DNA of 64,000 bases from Palsa-89 sp963824345. Its GTDB lineage: Bacteria > Acidobacteriota > Terriglobia > Bryobacterales > Bryobacteraceae. The DNA is taken from assembly GCA_963824345.1 (NCBI GenBank), contig CAWGOZ010000004.1, positions 62,001 through 126,000 on the forward strand. Reading direction: 5' to 3'. Both the position numbers and the translations under genes were made by a program. Under the pieces are notes generated by a model, which was not told where the DNA came from, did not search any database, and was given only the letters and a program-made list of their open reading frames with translations. The stretch's first letter is position 1. Every line of letters starts with the position of its first letter. Shown here piece by piece: positions 45,228 to 54,530 of this stretch.

Positions 45228-48200
45228 ATGATTCGCAAACTGGTCGACTTCGCGCTCAAGAACCGCTTTCTCGTGCTCGCCGCGGCGCTCATGCTGTTCG
45301 GCTGGGGCGCTATTTCGTTCCATCAGCTCCCGGTGGAAGCCTATCCCGACGTCGCCGACAACTACGTTGAGATCGTCACCCAGTGGCCGGGAATCTCCGC
45401 CGAGCAGATGGAGCAGCAAATCACCATTCCGCTCGAGATCGTGATGAACGGCATGCCGCACGTAACCCACCTGCGGTCGTTTTCCCTGTTCGGCCTCTCC
45501 GACCTCAAGCTCATTTTCGACGATGAAGAGGACAATTTCAAGGACCGCGAGCGGGCGCTCGAGCGGCTCACGCAAGTGAATCTTCCGCCCGCCGCGGTTG
45601 CCGCCGGCGTGTCGCCGCAAATGCAAACCGACTGGAGCCCCGCCGGCCAGATCTATTTCTTCACTCTGCACAGCGCCAACCCGGCCTATGACGTGATGGA
45701 ATTGAAATCGCTCGAAGACTGGGTGGTCGAGAAAAACTTCAAAGCCGTTCCCAACATCGTGGATGTTGCCAGCTTCGGCGGCCCGACGCGCGAATATCAG
45801 GTTCGCGTAGATCCCGACAAGCTCATCTCCTATGGGCTCAGCATCGGCCAGGTAGAGCAACAGCTCACCAACAACAACGCCAACGGCGGCGGCAGTTTTG
45901 TCGAAGCCGGCCTGCAACAGATCAATATTCAAGAGGTGGGCCTGGTCCGCAACGTACAGGACATCGAAAACACCGTGATCATGGCCAAGAACGGGACTCC
46001 GCTTCGCATCCGGGACATTGCTGTGGTCTCTCAGGGCCCTAAGATCCGGCTGGGACAATTCGCCAAGGCGATCCGGCACGAGGATGGAAAACTCATCGAT
46101 AACGACGATGTGGTTTCAGGCATTGCGCTCCTGCGCAAAGGGGCCGACGCCGACTCCGCGCTGCAGGGCATTCACAAGAAGGTGGACGAGCTCAACAACA
46201 CCATTCTGCCCAAGGGCGTGAAAGTGGTGCCGCTCATCGATCGCAGCGACCTGGTTAGATACACCACCCATACCGTGCTGGACAACCTCCGGGACGGCAT
46301 GATCCTGGTCGTGATCATCCTCTTTTTGTTCCTCGGAAATGTTCGCGGAGCGATCATCGTGGCTCTGACCATTCCGTTTTCGCTCTTGTTCGCCGCGACG
46401 TGTTTGAACCTGAAGGGCATCCCGGCGAATTTGCTGTCTTTGGGCGCGCTGGACTTCGGAATGGTGGTGGATGGCGCGGTGGTGATGGTCGAAAATATCG
46501 TTCGGCACCTCAGCCGCCGCGACCAACTAAACCGAACGGCCAAACAGAAGATCTCCGACGCCGCCCACGAGGTCCAGCGGCCGGTGTTCTATGCGGTCGC
46601 CATCATCATCACGGCGTATTTGCCCATTTTCACCTTGCAGCGCGTGGAAGGCCGCTTGTTCAAACCAATGGCCTGGACAGTGGCGTTTGCTCTGCTGGGA
46701 GCGATCATCTTTTCACTGCTCGTCGCTCCTGCGCTCGCCAGTATTTTCTTTCCCAAAGGCACGCGCGAGTGGCATAACCCGGTCATGACCTGGCTGACGG
46801 CCATATACCGCCGGGCCCTCAGATTTGCAATTCGTCTGCGTTACGTTACCGTCGCCGTGGGAGTTGCCGGCCTGGCTGTGGCCATGTATCTTTGGCTCGG
46901 CGGAGTCATCGGCTCCGAATTCCTGCCGCATCTGGACGAAGGCGCCCTGTGGGTGCGCGGCACTCTCGCGCCCAGCACCGGTCCCACCGAAGGCATTCGC
47001 CTCATGAATCAGGCCCGCCTCATACTGTGTTCCTGGCCGGAAGTCACGCAGTGCACCAGCCAAACCGGGCGTCCCGATGATGGCACCGACACCACCAGCT
47101 TCTTTAATACGGAATATTTCGTCGACCTGAAACCCAAGGAACAATGGCGGCCGGCCTTTCATAAGAACAAAGAAGAAGTCATCGCAGCCATGAACCACGA
47201 GTTGGAGAAGCTGCCGGGAGTGGTGTGGGGCTTCTCGCAACCCATCGCCGACAACATGGAGGAAGCCGTCAGCGGGGTGAAGGGACAGCTTGCCACCAAG
47301 GTTTACGGCGACGATTTACACGTGCTGGAGGAAAAGGCCAATGCAGTCGCCAAAATCATGGGGAAAATCAAGGGAATTCAGGACCTGGGCGTGTTTCAGG
47401 TTCTAGGCCAGCCCAATGACAACTTCTTCGTCGATCGCGAGCAGGCGGCCCGCTATCAGATCAATGTCGCTGACGTTCAGGATGCCATCAATACCGCCGC
47501 CGGTGGCAACGCGCTCACCCAGGTTTTGCAAGGCGAGGCGCGCTACGACCTGGTGATGCGCTATCTCCCCAAATTCCGCAACACCAAGGAAGCCATCGAG
47601 AACATTCGCCTGTTGGCTCCCACCGGCGAACGAGTTTCGCTCGCGCAGCTGTGCAAGGTGGAAGAGCGCGACGGAGGCTCCGAAATCTACCGGGAAGGAA
47701 ACCAGCGCTATGTCGCCATCAAGTACAGCGTGCGTGGCCGCGATCTGGGCGGCGCCGTTGAGGAAGCCATCAGGAACGTGACTGCGAATGTTGAACTGCC
47801 GCGCGGGTATCACATCGACTGGGAAGGCGAGTACGAAAGCGAAAAGCGCGCCGATGCCCGTCTGCGCATCGTCGTCCCGCTCACCATCTTCTTGATTTTT
47901 GTCATCCTTTACGGCATGTTTCGCTCGTTCAAATGGGCGTCGTTAATTCTGGTGAACGTGATGCTGGCGCGCGTCGGCGGCTTGCTTGCGCTGCTGTTCA
48001 CCCACACCAATTTCAGCGTCTCCTCGGGAGTCGGTTTCCTCGCCCTGTTCGGCGTTTCCGTCCAAACCGGCGTGATCATGCTGGAGTACATCAATCAGCT
48101 CCGCGTGCGCGGTCACACCATCATGGATTCGGCGGTGGAAGGTGCCGTGTTGCGTCTTCGCCCCATTATGATGACCATGCTGGTGGCAACGCTCGGCCTC

Positions 48201-48365
48201 CTGCCGGCCGCCATGTCGCACGGCATCGGCTCGGATTCGCAGCGGCCATTCGCCATCGTGATTGTGGGCGGCCTCATCTCCGATTTGGTCATGAGCATCT
48301 TTCTGCTCCCTACCCTGTATGTCTGGATGGCTGGCGAACGCGACGTGCTCCCACAAGCGCCCTAG
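45228..48365 (+). CDS. heavy-metal-type RND efflux permease (CzcA/CusA-like)
   Basis: The 1045-residue protein is a full RND pump with two sets of membrane segments. TM4 reads LGALDFGMVVDGAVVMVENIVR, the DFGxxxDGAxxxxEN signature of the heavy-metal efflux (HME) subfamily with its proton-relay Asp and Glu residues. It starts with VDFALKNRFLVLAAALMLFGWG and PVEAYPDVADNYVEIVTQWPG, and has the loop element FGGPTREYQVRVDPDKL. Metal specificity (Co/Zn/Cd, Cu/Ag or other) cannot be decided. A GGAG site precedes the ATG at 45228. It follows the TolC and adaptor genes in one operon. Confidence 0.95.
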   Translation: MIRKLVDFALKNRFLVLAAALMLFGWGAISFHQLPVEAYPDVADNYVEIVTQWPGISAEQMEQQITIPLEIVMNGMPHVTHLRSFSLFGLSDLKLIFDDEEDNFKDRERALERLTQVNLPPAAVAAGVSPQMQTDWSPAGQIYFFTLHSANPAYDVMELKSLEDWVVEKNFKAVPNIVDVASFGGPTREYQVRVDPDKLISYGLSIGQVEQQLTNNNANGGGSFVEAGLQQINIQEVGLVRNVQDIENTVIMAKNGTPLRIRDIAVVSQGPKIRLGQFAKAIRHEDGKLIDNDDVVSGIALLRKGADADSALQGIHKKVDELNNTILPKGVKVVPLIDRSDLVRYTTHTVLDNLRDGMILVVIILFLFLGNVRGAIIVALTIPFSLLFAATCLNLKGIPANLLSLGALDFGMVVDGAVVMVENIVRHLSRRDQLNRTAKQKISDAAHEVQRPVFYAVAIIITAYLPIFTLQRVEGRLFKPMAWTVAFALLGAIIFSLLVAPALASIFFPKGTREWHNPVMTWLTAIYRRALRFAIRLRYVTVAVGVAGLAVAMYLWLGGVIGSEFLPHLDEGALWVRGTLAPSTGPTEGIRLMNQARLILCSWPEVTQCTSQTGRPDDGTDTTSFFNTEYFVDLKPKEQWRPAFHKNKEEVIAAMNHELEKLPGVVWGFSQPIADNMEEAVSGVKGQLATKVYGDDLHVLEEKANAVAKIMGKIKGIQDLGVFQVLGQPNDNFFVDREQAARYQINVADVQDAINTAAGGNALTQVLQGEARYDLVMRYLPKFRNTKEAIENIRLLAPTGERVSLAQLCKVEERDGGSEIYREGNQRYVAIKYSVRGRDLGGAVEEAIRNVTANVELPRGYHIDWEGEYESEKRADARLRIVVPLTIFLIFVILYGMFRSFKWASLILVNVMLARVGGLLALLFTHTNFSVSSGVGFLALFGVSVQTGVIMLEYINQLRVRGHTIMDSAVEGAVLRLRPIMMTMLVATLGLLPAAMSHGIGSDSQRPFAIVIVGGLISDLVMSIFLLPTLYVWMAGERDVLPQAP

Positions 48366-48381
48366 CGGAGTGCTCCTGGTC

Positions 48382-48435
48382 AGCGGTACACGCGGCTTCA
48401 GCGGTACACGCGGCTTCAGCGGTACACGCGGCTTC
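48382..48435. repeat. three tandem copies of an 18-bp unit
   Basis: AGCGGTACACGCGGCTTC is repeated three times without change (48382-48399, 48400-48417, 48418-48435). The last copy runs into AGCCGCGT, so its end forms an inverted repeat ACGCGGCT-TC-AGCCGCGT (48426-48443). Confidence 0.95.
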
Positions 48436-48491
48436 AGCCGCGTTTGCCAAACCGGTCGGCCCCGCCTGACGGGCATCTGTGGTTGAACCAC

Positions 48492-48771
48492 TGATTTGCT
48501 ATGGATTTTCATCACCGCCTGGGACATTCCTCGTGGCCGGGAAAAACGCGGCTCGAAGCCGCGTGTACCCAACCCGATGCGCGCCTTGCTACTGTTCGCC
48601 GCATCGATTACCTTTGATTTGCTATGGATTTTCATCACCGCCTGGGACATTCCTCGTGGCCGGGAAAAACGCGGCTCGAAGCCGCGTGTACCCAACCCGA
48701 CGCGCGCCTTGGTGATGTATCGATCGATACATCACCCGCGCCTTGCTACTGTTCGCCGCATCGTTTACCTT
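48492..48771. repeat. 123-bp direct repeat with REP-like hairpins
   Basis: Copy 1 covers 48492-48614 and copy 2 covers 48615-48771. They are near-identical over 123 bp except for a 34-nt insertion in copy 2. Each holds the hairpin ACGCGGCT-CGA-AGCCGCGT (48546-48564 and 48669-48687), related to the tandem unit at 48382. An open frame runs through both copies on each strand, but it is an effect of the repeats and I do not annotate it as a gene. The whole region 48366-48789 holds no convincing gene. Confidence 0.9.
48712..48735. repeat. perfect 24-nt palindrome inserted in repeat copy 2
   Basis: The sequence starts GTGATGTATCGA and continues as its exact reverse complement TCGATACATCAC. It is flanked by the 9-nt direct repeat CGCGCCTTG (48703-48711 and after 48736), which in copy 1 occurs once. 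The palindrome is therefore an insertion with a duplicated target. Confidence 0.9.
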
Positions 48772-48789
48772 TGAGATAAGGGGTTTCGT

Positions 48790-50643
48790 TTGCTGGAATC
48801 GGCCTTGGTTTGTTTTATTCTTGGGGCCGGGATTTTGAGCCCGCCAGTTCCCCGCTATCGCTCAGAGTCCCAACCCGTCGCCGGCGGAGCCGAGTTAGTC
48901 ACCGTATTTGCGCGTCTGCCTGCGACCACGCCCTTGGGTTCTCAGAATCTCGACATTCCACTGCTGGCCGTCCTGCGCGATTCCTTAGGCGATGACGATC
49001 CGGATAACGACCGCTTGCGATCGGTCTGGATCCTCACCAGCACTCGGCCCACCGTTTGGCAGCGCACTGCCTCCGCTCTTTCCTTCGGCTATTTCCGTGC
49101 CGGAAGTAAGTCTCATGAGGGCCGCGTTCCCTCACCCGCGCTGGACCTCGCCGCACCCAGAAGGAGCGTGTACAGTAACCTCCTCGGCGACAGCCTGCAA
49201 GCCCTGGAACTCGATCCGCTCGGAGCCGCCGTCCGATCCACCACGCGCACCTACCGCACGAATTCAGAAGATTACACCAAGCTGCAGATTTTCCAGGCTC
49301 TGGCCACGCTGGATAACCTCGCACGCGATCATCCCCCGCCCGAATCCAGCAGCCCGCCTGCTCTGACCGACAGCCAGCTTCGCAAAATCCACTCGCGCCT
49401 CAGCCTGTCCACGCGCACCTTCGGAGGCTTGGTGCAGGAACAGAATCTTTCTAGGTATTACGACAAGGAAACCAGCCGATCGCAGCAAACCCGCGGCCAC
49501 AATTGGGAGCTCTTGCGGCAACGCGCCGAGCTCAACGGTCTTTACTTCGAACCGCTGGCTGCCGGCTCGGGTTCCCCCAGCGAGGCACTGCTCTGGATTG
49601 CTCGCCCCGATATCGACGCCAATTCCAGCCGCCCGTTTGACGGACAGTTCCTGGGCATCGCCAATCCCTGGACCGATGCCCGCTTGACGCGTTGGAGCGG
49701 TTACTCGCAGCTCCGCTATCTCGATTCCGATAATCGCCCCGTGCCGGCGGACACGCCCCAAGCGCATCCCGTGGAGATGATCCCGCTAGCGCTCTACAGT
49801 CTCGACTACCCGCGCGTTCCTCTGTTACTCGCCGATTTCCGCCACAGCCTTACCCCCAAGCGCCGCGAGATGGTAAAGCAGGGAGCCGCCGGATTGATCA
49901 CCGGAGTGTTCGGCATCACTCGCTTTGGCAATCCGTCGTTCTTCGCGGCAGACCTCCTCTGGACCTTCGTCCGCGGGCGCCACGGCGCTGCGGTAAACCG
50001 AACGGCTCGTCTGCAGGCCTATTCCAGTGCGCGGCAATTCCTTTCCATGGATGCCAGCTTGGACCCCGGGCTCAAGCTCGAGCTCGATCGTCACCTGGAT
50101 CACCTCGCGCTCAACCCGCGCGAGAACGAAACATCCCACGAAGTCACCCTGGCGCGCGAGCAGTATGCCGCTCTGCTTCGATACCTCAACTCACAGCGGG
50201 GCACGGCCAAGCTCGAGCGCGATCGCCGCAATGAGCTCGAGTCCTATACCCGTTCCCCCGCCTTTCGCTTATTCGCGCGGCTCGGCCGCCTGGTCCCACG
50301 CGGGCAGCGCCCCGAGCCCGCTTCCGATCTCAGCCTGCGCGTCGAGTTGGATGCCTACCGCCGCTCCGCGACTGACATGCGTTTTCTCGAGCGGGTTTTA
50401 GCCGCCGGCCCACGCCCGGATATCGTGTGGGACGCCGCTGCCATCCGCAAATCAGTCGACGACTTATCGGCTGACCCTCATGCCGGCCCCGCAGCCCAGC
50501 GCTTGATCGCCCAGGTCTACGCCCGCACCAGCGATTCGGATCTGCGATCGGCCTGCTGGCGCGCCTTGCAAGTTCTCGATCAGCGGGCGGCAGCGGCAGT
50601 GGCGCGGAACGCTTCGAACTCCGTCGCTGCGCCCGGCCAGTGA
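48790..50643 (+). CDS. secreted hypothetical protein
   Basis: The 617-residue product starts at TTG (48790) with a signal-like segment (SALVCFILGAGILSPP). The mature part has GSQNLDIPLLAVLRDSLGDDD, the Arg-rich block DRLRSVWILTSTRPT, TLDNLARDHPPPE, and long helical Arg/Leu-rich stretches toward the C-terminus (ERVLAAGPRPDIVWDAAA). I recognise no family. Its stop overlaps the start of the next gene (TGATG at 50641-50645), so the two are probably produced together and may act together. Function is unknown. Confidence 0.8.
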   Translation: MLESALVCFILGAGILSPPVPRYRSESQPVAGGAELVTVFARLPATTPLGSQNLDIPLLAVLRDSLGDDDPDNDRLRSVWILTSTRPTVWQRTASALSFGYFRAGSKSHEGRVPSPALDLAAPRRSVYSNLLGDSLQALELDPLGAAVRSTTRTYRTNSEDYTKLQIFQALATLDNLARDHPPPESSSPPALTDSQLRKIHSRLSLSTRTFGGLVQEQNLSRYYDKETSRSQQTRGHNWELLRQRAELNGLYFEPLAAGSGSPSEALLWIARPDIDANSSRPFDGQFLGIANPWTDARLTRWSGYSQLRYLDSDNRPVPADTPQAHPVEMIPLALYSLDYPRVPLLLADFRHSLTPKRREMVKQGAAGLITGVFGITRFGNPSFFAADLLWTFVRGRHGAAVNRTARLQAYSSARQFLSMDASLDPGLKLELDRHLDHLALNPRENETSHEVTLAREQYAALLRYLNSQRGTAKLERDRRNELESYTRSPAFRLFARLGRLVPRGQRPEPASDLSLRVELDAYRRSATDMRFLERVLAAGPRPDIVWDAAAIRKSVDDLSADPHAGPAAQRLIAQVYARTSDSDLRSACWRALQVLDQRAAAAVARNASNSVAAPGQ

Positions 50644-53012
50644 TGCGGCGCCCGCCGGCGCTCTTGCTTTTCGCCGTTCTCCTCATGCCGCGGCTCCAGG
50701 CCGAAGTCAAACGCGTCGTCATCGTCAAACTGGACGGCGTCCCCGAGAGTGTCCTCGAGCGCGAGCTCGATCGTATCGACCCGCTCACCCACAAGAGCAC
50801 CCTGCCGTGGATCGAGCATGTGTTCGCCCAAGGCGGAACGCGCCTCGACAATTTCTACGTGCGCGCCATCAGCCTCTCCACGCCTTCCTGGTCCCTGCTC
50901 GACACCGGACAGCATCTCGCAATCCACGGCAATGCCGAATTCGATCGATACACGTACCACGTTTACGACTACATAAACTTTTTCCCGTTCTACCTCGATT
51001 ACGCGCGCTCGCGCAGAGTGGACATGCCCGGCGTCGAAGTGCTGGACAGCCTCGGCATCCCGCTGCTGATCGACTATTTTCCGTACGCCGCCGCCTATCA
51101 AAGTTTTCAGATCTTCCAACGTGGCGTCCGCTGGAAGACGCTCGAACACGCGCTGCCCCGCCACTTCTCACACTCCCTGCGCGAATTGCTGGACGAATGG
51201 ACCATCGGCTTCGAACTCGGCAGCGCCGTGGAAGATCAAACCGAGCGGGAACTGATCGCCAAGCTCTCCGACCCCAGCATCCAGTACCTCGACTACTTCA
51301 CCGGCGACTTCGATCACATCGCCCATGCGGCCTCCGACGTTGCCTCGCAACGCCTAGCGCTCCAACGCATCGACGCGCTCATCGGGCGCCTCTGGACCGC
51401 CATCGAATCCAGCCCGCTCGCCTCCCAGACAGTGCTGGTGGCCGTCTCCGATCACGGCATGAATACGCTGCCCGGCGTCTACAGCCAGGGTTACAATTTG
51501 CTCCACTTCTTCAACAGCCGCGCCGGTGGCGGGCATCACGTAGTGACTAATCGGCATCCATTGGACGAATACAAGCTCAGCGGCCTCGACCCTTTCGTTT
51601 CTGAAGTGGTCACGCCCAGCGACGAATCGGTGTACCTGAAAGGCCAAGCCGCCGATTACCCCACGGCCTTGCTCGACCCGGATGGCAACGAACGCGCTTC
51701 GGTATACCTTCGCAACTCCGATTTCAACGCGCTCCAGATCTTGCTCGATCAAATCAACCGCCCAGGACTCGATCCCGCTTCCCGCCGCCGCGCTATCGCG
51801 GCCTTCTTCCACATTGTCGATCGCCATCGGAACGAATGGTCAGCCACCGTTCACGAGCTTTCCGATGAACTGGCCGCGCTTCGACGCGCCATGGGACAGC
51901 GGCGGGTGGAGATCAAAAACCAGCCAAAGAAATTTACCCCCGCGCAGCTCGACGCCGGCCTCGATAAAGCCGCCCGCCGGCTCGCCGTCGAACTCGATTC
52001 GTGGAGCGAACAGGAGCGCAGCTACTCGGCCTACTTGAGCGCTCTCTCCAAGCTGCTCGATCTGGAGCCCGCCGAGTTGGACCACGGACACCCACCCGGT
52101 GACTTGATTCCCAAGCGCGCCATGGGGGACGCGAACTCCGTTTACGATCTCCAGAACTACATCGTCGGGCCCTCGTCTTCGGACCCACTCAATTTCGAAC
52201 GCACCAACTACCCCAAGCTCCTCAGCGGCCTCTCGGTGCGCAACAACGTGCAGCCCGGGGTCTCGTCGCATCCCGTGGATTTCATCGCCATGCGTCTTCC
52301 CGACAAAACGGTTTGGCTCTACGCCGACGAGGACCACCAGGCGTTGATTGCTTCCCGTGCGGGCGACTTGCGCTACACGGCCATCCGGAATCTCCATCAG
52401 GATGCCGGCGGCGCCATTCAATATGACACCGTCGCAATCGCGCCCGGTTTTCCGTTGCGCTTGTTCGAAGACCAGAACCTGGCCGTCCCCACGGCCGCTC
52501 GCGCGGAGTGGTTCAACACATGGCATTCCGACATCGATTGGCTCCGCGCCACCCACCTGGCCGCCTACTCCAACGGCATCGTTGCCCTTCAGGAGCAGTT
52601 CTTGCAGCCCACTCCTGCCGCCGGACTGTTAGCTCGCTTCAACCAGCGCCGCCGCCGTCTGGCCGAACCTGATTTCCTGATCTTCGCGAGCGACCACTGG
52701 AACTTCAACGTCCGCAATTTCAATCCCGGCGGGAATCACGGGTCGTTTCTGCGAGCCTCCACGCATTCCATTCTGCTCTTCGCGGGCGGCGCCGACACCG
52801 GCATTCCACAACATCTGGAAATCCGTGAGCCTTACGACAGCCTCAGCTTCGTCCCGACCATTCTGGACTTGATGGGCCGGCACACGGAAGCTTCCAGGCT
52901 GCCCGGCCGCCCCATACCACTTATTCCGCCTTCAGCGACCTTTCCATCAGTTCGCGGATGGCTTCGCGCGGAGAAATCCGGCCGCCCAAAATCGCTCCCA
53001 TTTGCTCGGTGA
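50643..53012 (+). CDS. secreted alkaline phosphatase superfamily protein
   Basis: The 789-residue product has a signal peptide (ALLLFAVLLMPRLQA, residues 6-20). It shows metal and nucleophile motifs of the alkaline phosphatase/phosphodiesterase superfamily: VVIVKLDGVPES (Asp 31), a nucleophile region SLSTPSW (T80), GDFDHIAHAA (metal ligands near 220), LVAVSDHGMNT (about residue 270) and AGGGHHVVTN (metal His). The C-terminal region (FASDHWNFNVRNFNPGGNHGSF, TILDLMGRHTEAS) again fits the fold. It probably cleaves a phosphomonoester or phosphodiester outside the cytoplasm. The start is ATG 50643 (GTG 50640 possible). The 3' end overlaps gpsA by 92 bp on the other strand. Confidence 0.85.
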   Translation: MRRPPALLLFAVLLMPRLQAEVKRVVIVKLDGVPESVLERELDRIDPLTHKSTLPWIEHVFAQGGTRLDNFYVRAISLSTPSWSLLDTGQHLAIHGNAEFDRYTYHVYDYINFFPFYLDYARSRRVDMPGVEVLDSLGIPLLIDYFPYAAAYQSFQIFQRGVRWKTLEHALPRHFSHSLRELLDEWTIGFELGSAVEDQTERELIAKLSDPSIQYLDYFTGDFDHIAHAASDVASQRLALQRIDALIGRLWTAIESSPLASQTVLVAVSDHGMNTLPGVYSQGYNLLHFFNSRAGGGHHVVTNRHPLDEYKLSGLDPFVSEVVTPSDESVYLKGQAADYPTALLDPDGNERASVYLRNSDFNALQILLDQINRPGLDPASRRRAIAAFFHIVDRHRNEWSATVHELSDELAALRRAMGQRRVEIKNQPKKFTPAQLDAGLDKAARRLAVELDSWSEQERSYSAYLSALSKLLDLEPAELDHGHPPGDLIPKRAMGDANSVYDLQNYIVGPSSSDPLNFERTNYPKLLSGLSVRNNVQPGVSSHPVDFIAMRLPDKTVWLYADEDHQALIASRAGDLRYTAIRNLHQDAGGAIQYDTVAIAPGFPLRLFEDQNLAVPTAARAEWFNTWHSDIDWLRATHLAAYSNGIVALQEQFLQPTPAAGLLARFNQRRRRLAEPDFLIFASDHWNFNVRNFNPGGNHGSFLRASTHSILLFAGGADTGIPQHLEIREPYDSLSFVPTILDLMGRHTEASRLPGRPIPLIPPSATFPSVRGWLRAEKSGRPKSLPFAR

Positions 53013-53931
53013 TTGGCATGTCGACTTGCAGCTTACGCGCCAAATCCACCGCCGCCGTTGTGGTCTCCACGCCTTCGGCGATCATTTTCATCGAGCTGAC
53101 AATTTCCTCCAGCTTGCGCCCCTTGGCAAGTTCGACGCCGACGCTGCGGTTCCGGCTCAGGGCTCCATTACAAGTCAGCACCAAATCGCCCAGCCCGGCC
53201 AGCCCCGCCAAAGTTCGCGGACGGCCGCCCAGCGCGATCGCCAGGCGCGTAATCTCGGCCAGCCCGCGCGTGATCAGCGCCGCCAGCGTGTTGCTGCCCA
53301 GCCCCAAGCCCTCGCAGATCCCAGCTCCAATGGCGATTATGTTTTTGAGCGCCGCCCCGATCTCCACCCCCGCCGGATCGTCGCTGGCGTACAAACGAAA
53401 CGCCGGACCTGAAAAATCGCGTTGGATGGACGCCGCTAACCCCCCGTCTTCGGACGCAATCACCACCGCCGTCGGCTCCCCGGCCGCCACTTCGCGCGCA
53501 AAGGTGGGTCCCGACAAAACAGCGATCCGCGGCTGAAATCTTTTGGCGATTACTTCGCGTGCCACTTCCGACATCCGCAACAGCGTCCCCTGCTCCAAGC
53601 CCTTCGTGGCGCTGACGAAGCGCATTTCCGGCTTTAGATGCGGCAACATCTCCCCATAGATCGCGCGCGCAAAGCGCGACGGCATCACGCCCGCCACCAC
53701 ATCGGCATTCTCGAGCGCTTGGCCCAGATCCGAAGTCGGCTCCACGTTAGGCGGCAAAGGGAAACCGGGAAGAAAAGCATCGTTCACCCGCGTCGCGCGC
53801 ATGCGGTCCACCAGATCGGCTTCATAGGCCCAAAGCGCCACTCGTTGAAACCTGGGCGACAAAACCGTCGCCAGCGCCGTGCCCCAGCTTCCGGCGCCGA
53901 TGATGGCTGCCTGCGAACCGCCGGCGCTCAC
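52921..53931 (-). CDS. gpsA: glycerol-3-phosphate dehydrogenase (NAD(P)+)
   Basis: The 336-residue enzyme reduces dihydroxyacetone phosphate to sn-glycerol-3-phosphate for phospholipid synthesis. It has the NAD(P)-binding AAIIGAGSWGTALATVL (residues 8-24), VAGVMPSRFARAIY, FVSATKGLEQGTL, LSGPTFAREVAAGEPTAVV, LKNIIAIGAGICEGLGLGSNTLAALITRGLAEITRLA (in family order) and FLPGFPLPPNV-type start. Length is normal. Its start overlaps the end of plsY by 4 nt, so the two committed steps of glycerolipid synthesis are coupled. The 3' end is overlapped by the convergent secreted phosphatase gene for 92 bp. Confidence 0.97.
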   Translation of the reverse strand: MSAGGSQAAIIGAGSWGTALATVLSPRFQRVALWAYEADLVDRMRATRVNDAFLPGFPLPPNVEPTSDLGQALENADVVAGVMPSRFARAIYGEMLPHLKPEMRFVSATKGLEQGTLLRMSEVAREVIAKRFQPRIAVLSGPTFAREVAAGEPTAVVIASEDGGLAASIQRDFSGPAFRLYASDDPAGVEIGAALKNIIAIGAGICEGLGLGSNTLAALITRGLAEITRLAIALGGRPRTLAGLAGLGDLVLTCNGALSRNRSVGVELAKGRKLEEIVSSMKMIAEGVETTTAAVDLARKLQVDMPITEQMGAILGGRISPREAIRELMERSLKAE

Positions 53932-54530
53932 CGCGGATTACCGAACCGGAAAACGCTTTCGGTCCCCGATCGAATTCGTTCGATGTTCGCCGCATGCCTT
54001 GCGATGACGAATACGGCCGCCGCCAAAGTCGCCAGAAGCACGATCCAAGGCGGATGTTCAATCAGCCACGTCGCCAGCGGTAAACTTCCGGCCGCCACAA
54101 TCGACCCCATGGAGATTTGCCGCGTCGACGCCACCACGATTACGAATACAAGCAGCGCTGCGATCATTGGAATCGGCGTCAAATATAAAAACGCTCCGAT
54201 AAAACTCGCCACCGCTTTCCCGCCTTGAAACTTTAGAAACACCGGGTAGGCGTGCCCCGCCATCACGGCCAGCGCAGCCAGGCTCATCCAGAACGGCGAG
54301 CTGTCCGACAGCTTGTCCGCCAGCCAAACCGAGAACAATCCCTTCGCGATGTCGAGCAGAAGCGTCGCCACCGCGATCCCACGCCCGGTGGTGCGAAGAA
54401 CATTCGTCGCGCCGATATTCCCCGAGCCCTTCGCCCGTACGTCTTCCCCGGTCTTCCAGCGCACCAGAAGATATCCGAAGGGAATGCCGCCAACCAGAAA
54501 CGCAATCACCACTGCAAGCACAGGCTTCAT
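53928..54530 (-). CDS. plsY: acyl-phosphate glycerol-3-phosphate acyltransferase
   Basis: The 200-residue membrane protein has five to six hydrophobic segments and the PlsY signature GSGNIGATNVLRTTGR (residues ~37-52) with the start FLVGGIPFGYLLVRWKTGEDVRAKG, and FLKFQGGKAVASFIGAFLYLTP. It moves an acyl group from acyl-phosphate to glycerol-3-phosphate, the first step of phospholipid assembly, and uses the product of gpsA. The frame is open to 54641, but the ATG at 54530 starts the conserved part. It overlaps the upstream thpR gene by 4 nt and gpsA by 4 nt. Confidence 0.96.
   Translation of the reverse strand: MKPVLAVVIAFLVGGIPFGYLLVRWKTGEDVRAKGSGNIGATNVLRTTGRGIAVATLLLDIAKGLFSVWLADKLSDSSPFWMSLAALAVMAGHAYPVFLKFQGGKAVASFIGAFLYLTPIPMIAALLVFVIVVASTRQISMGSIVAAGSLPLATWLIEHPPWIVLLATLAAAVFVIARHAANIERIRSGTESVFRFGNPR

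Noticed and set aside
47943..48695. An open frame on the minus strand with internal repeats across 48492-48695
   Set aside because: The repeats come from the 123-bp DNA duplication, and the rest is antisense to the permease gene.
48382..48771. Possible CRISPR array
   Set aside because: Units are adjacent without spacers, or only two copies 123 bp apart; there are no cas genes.
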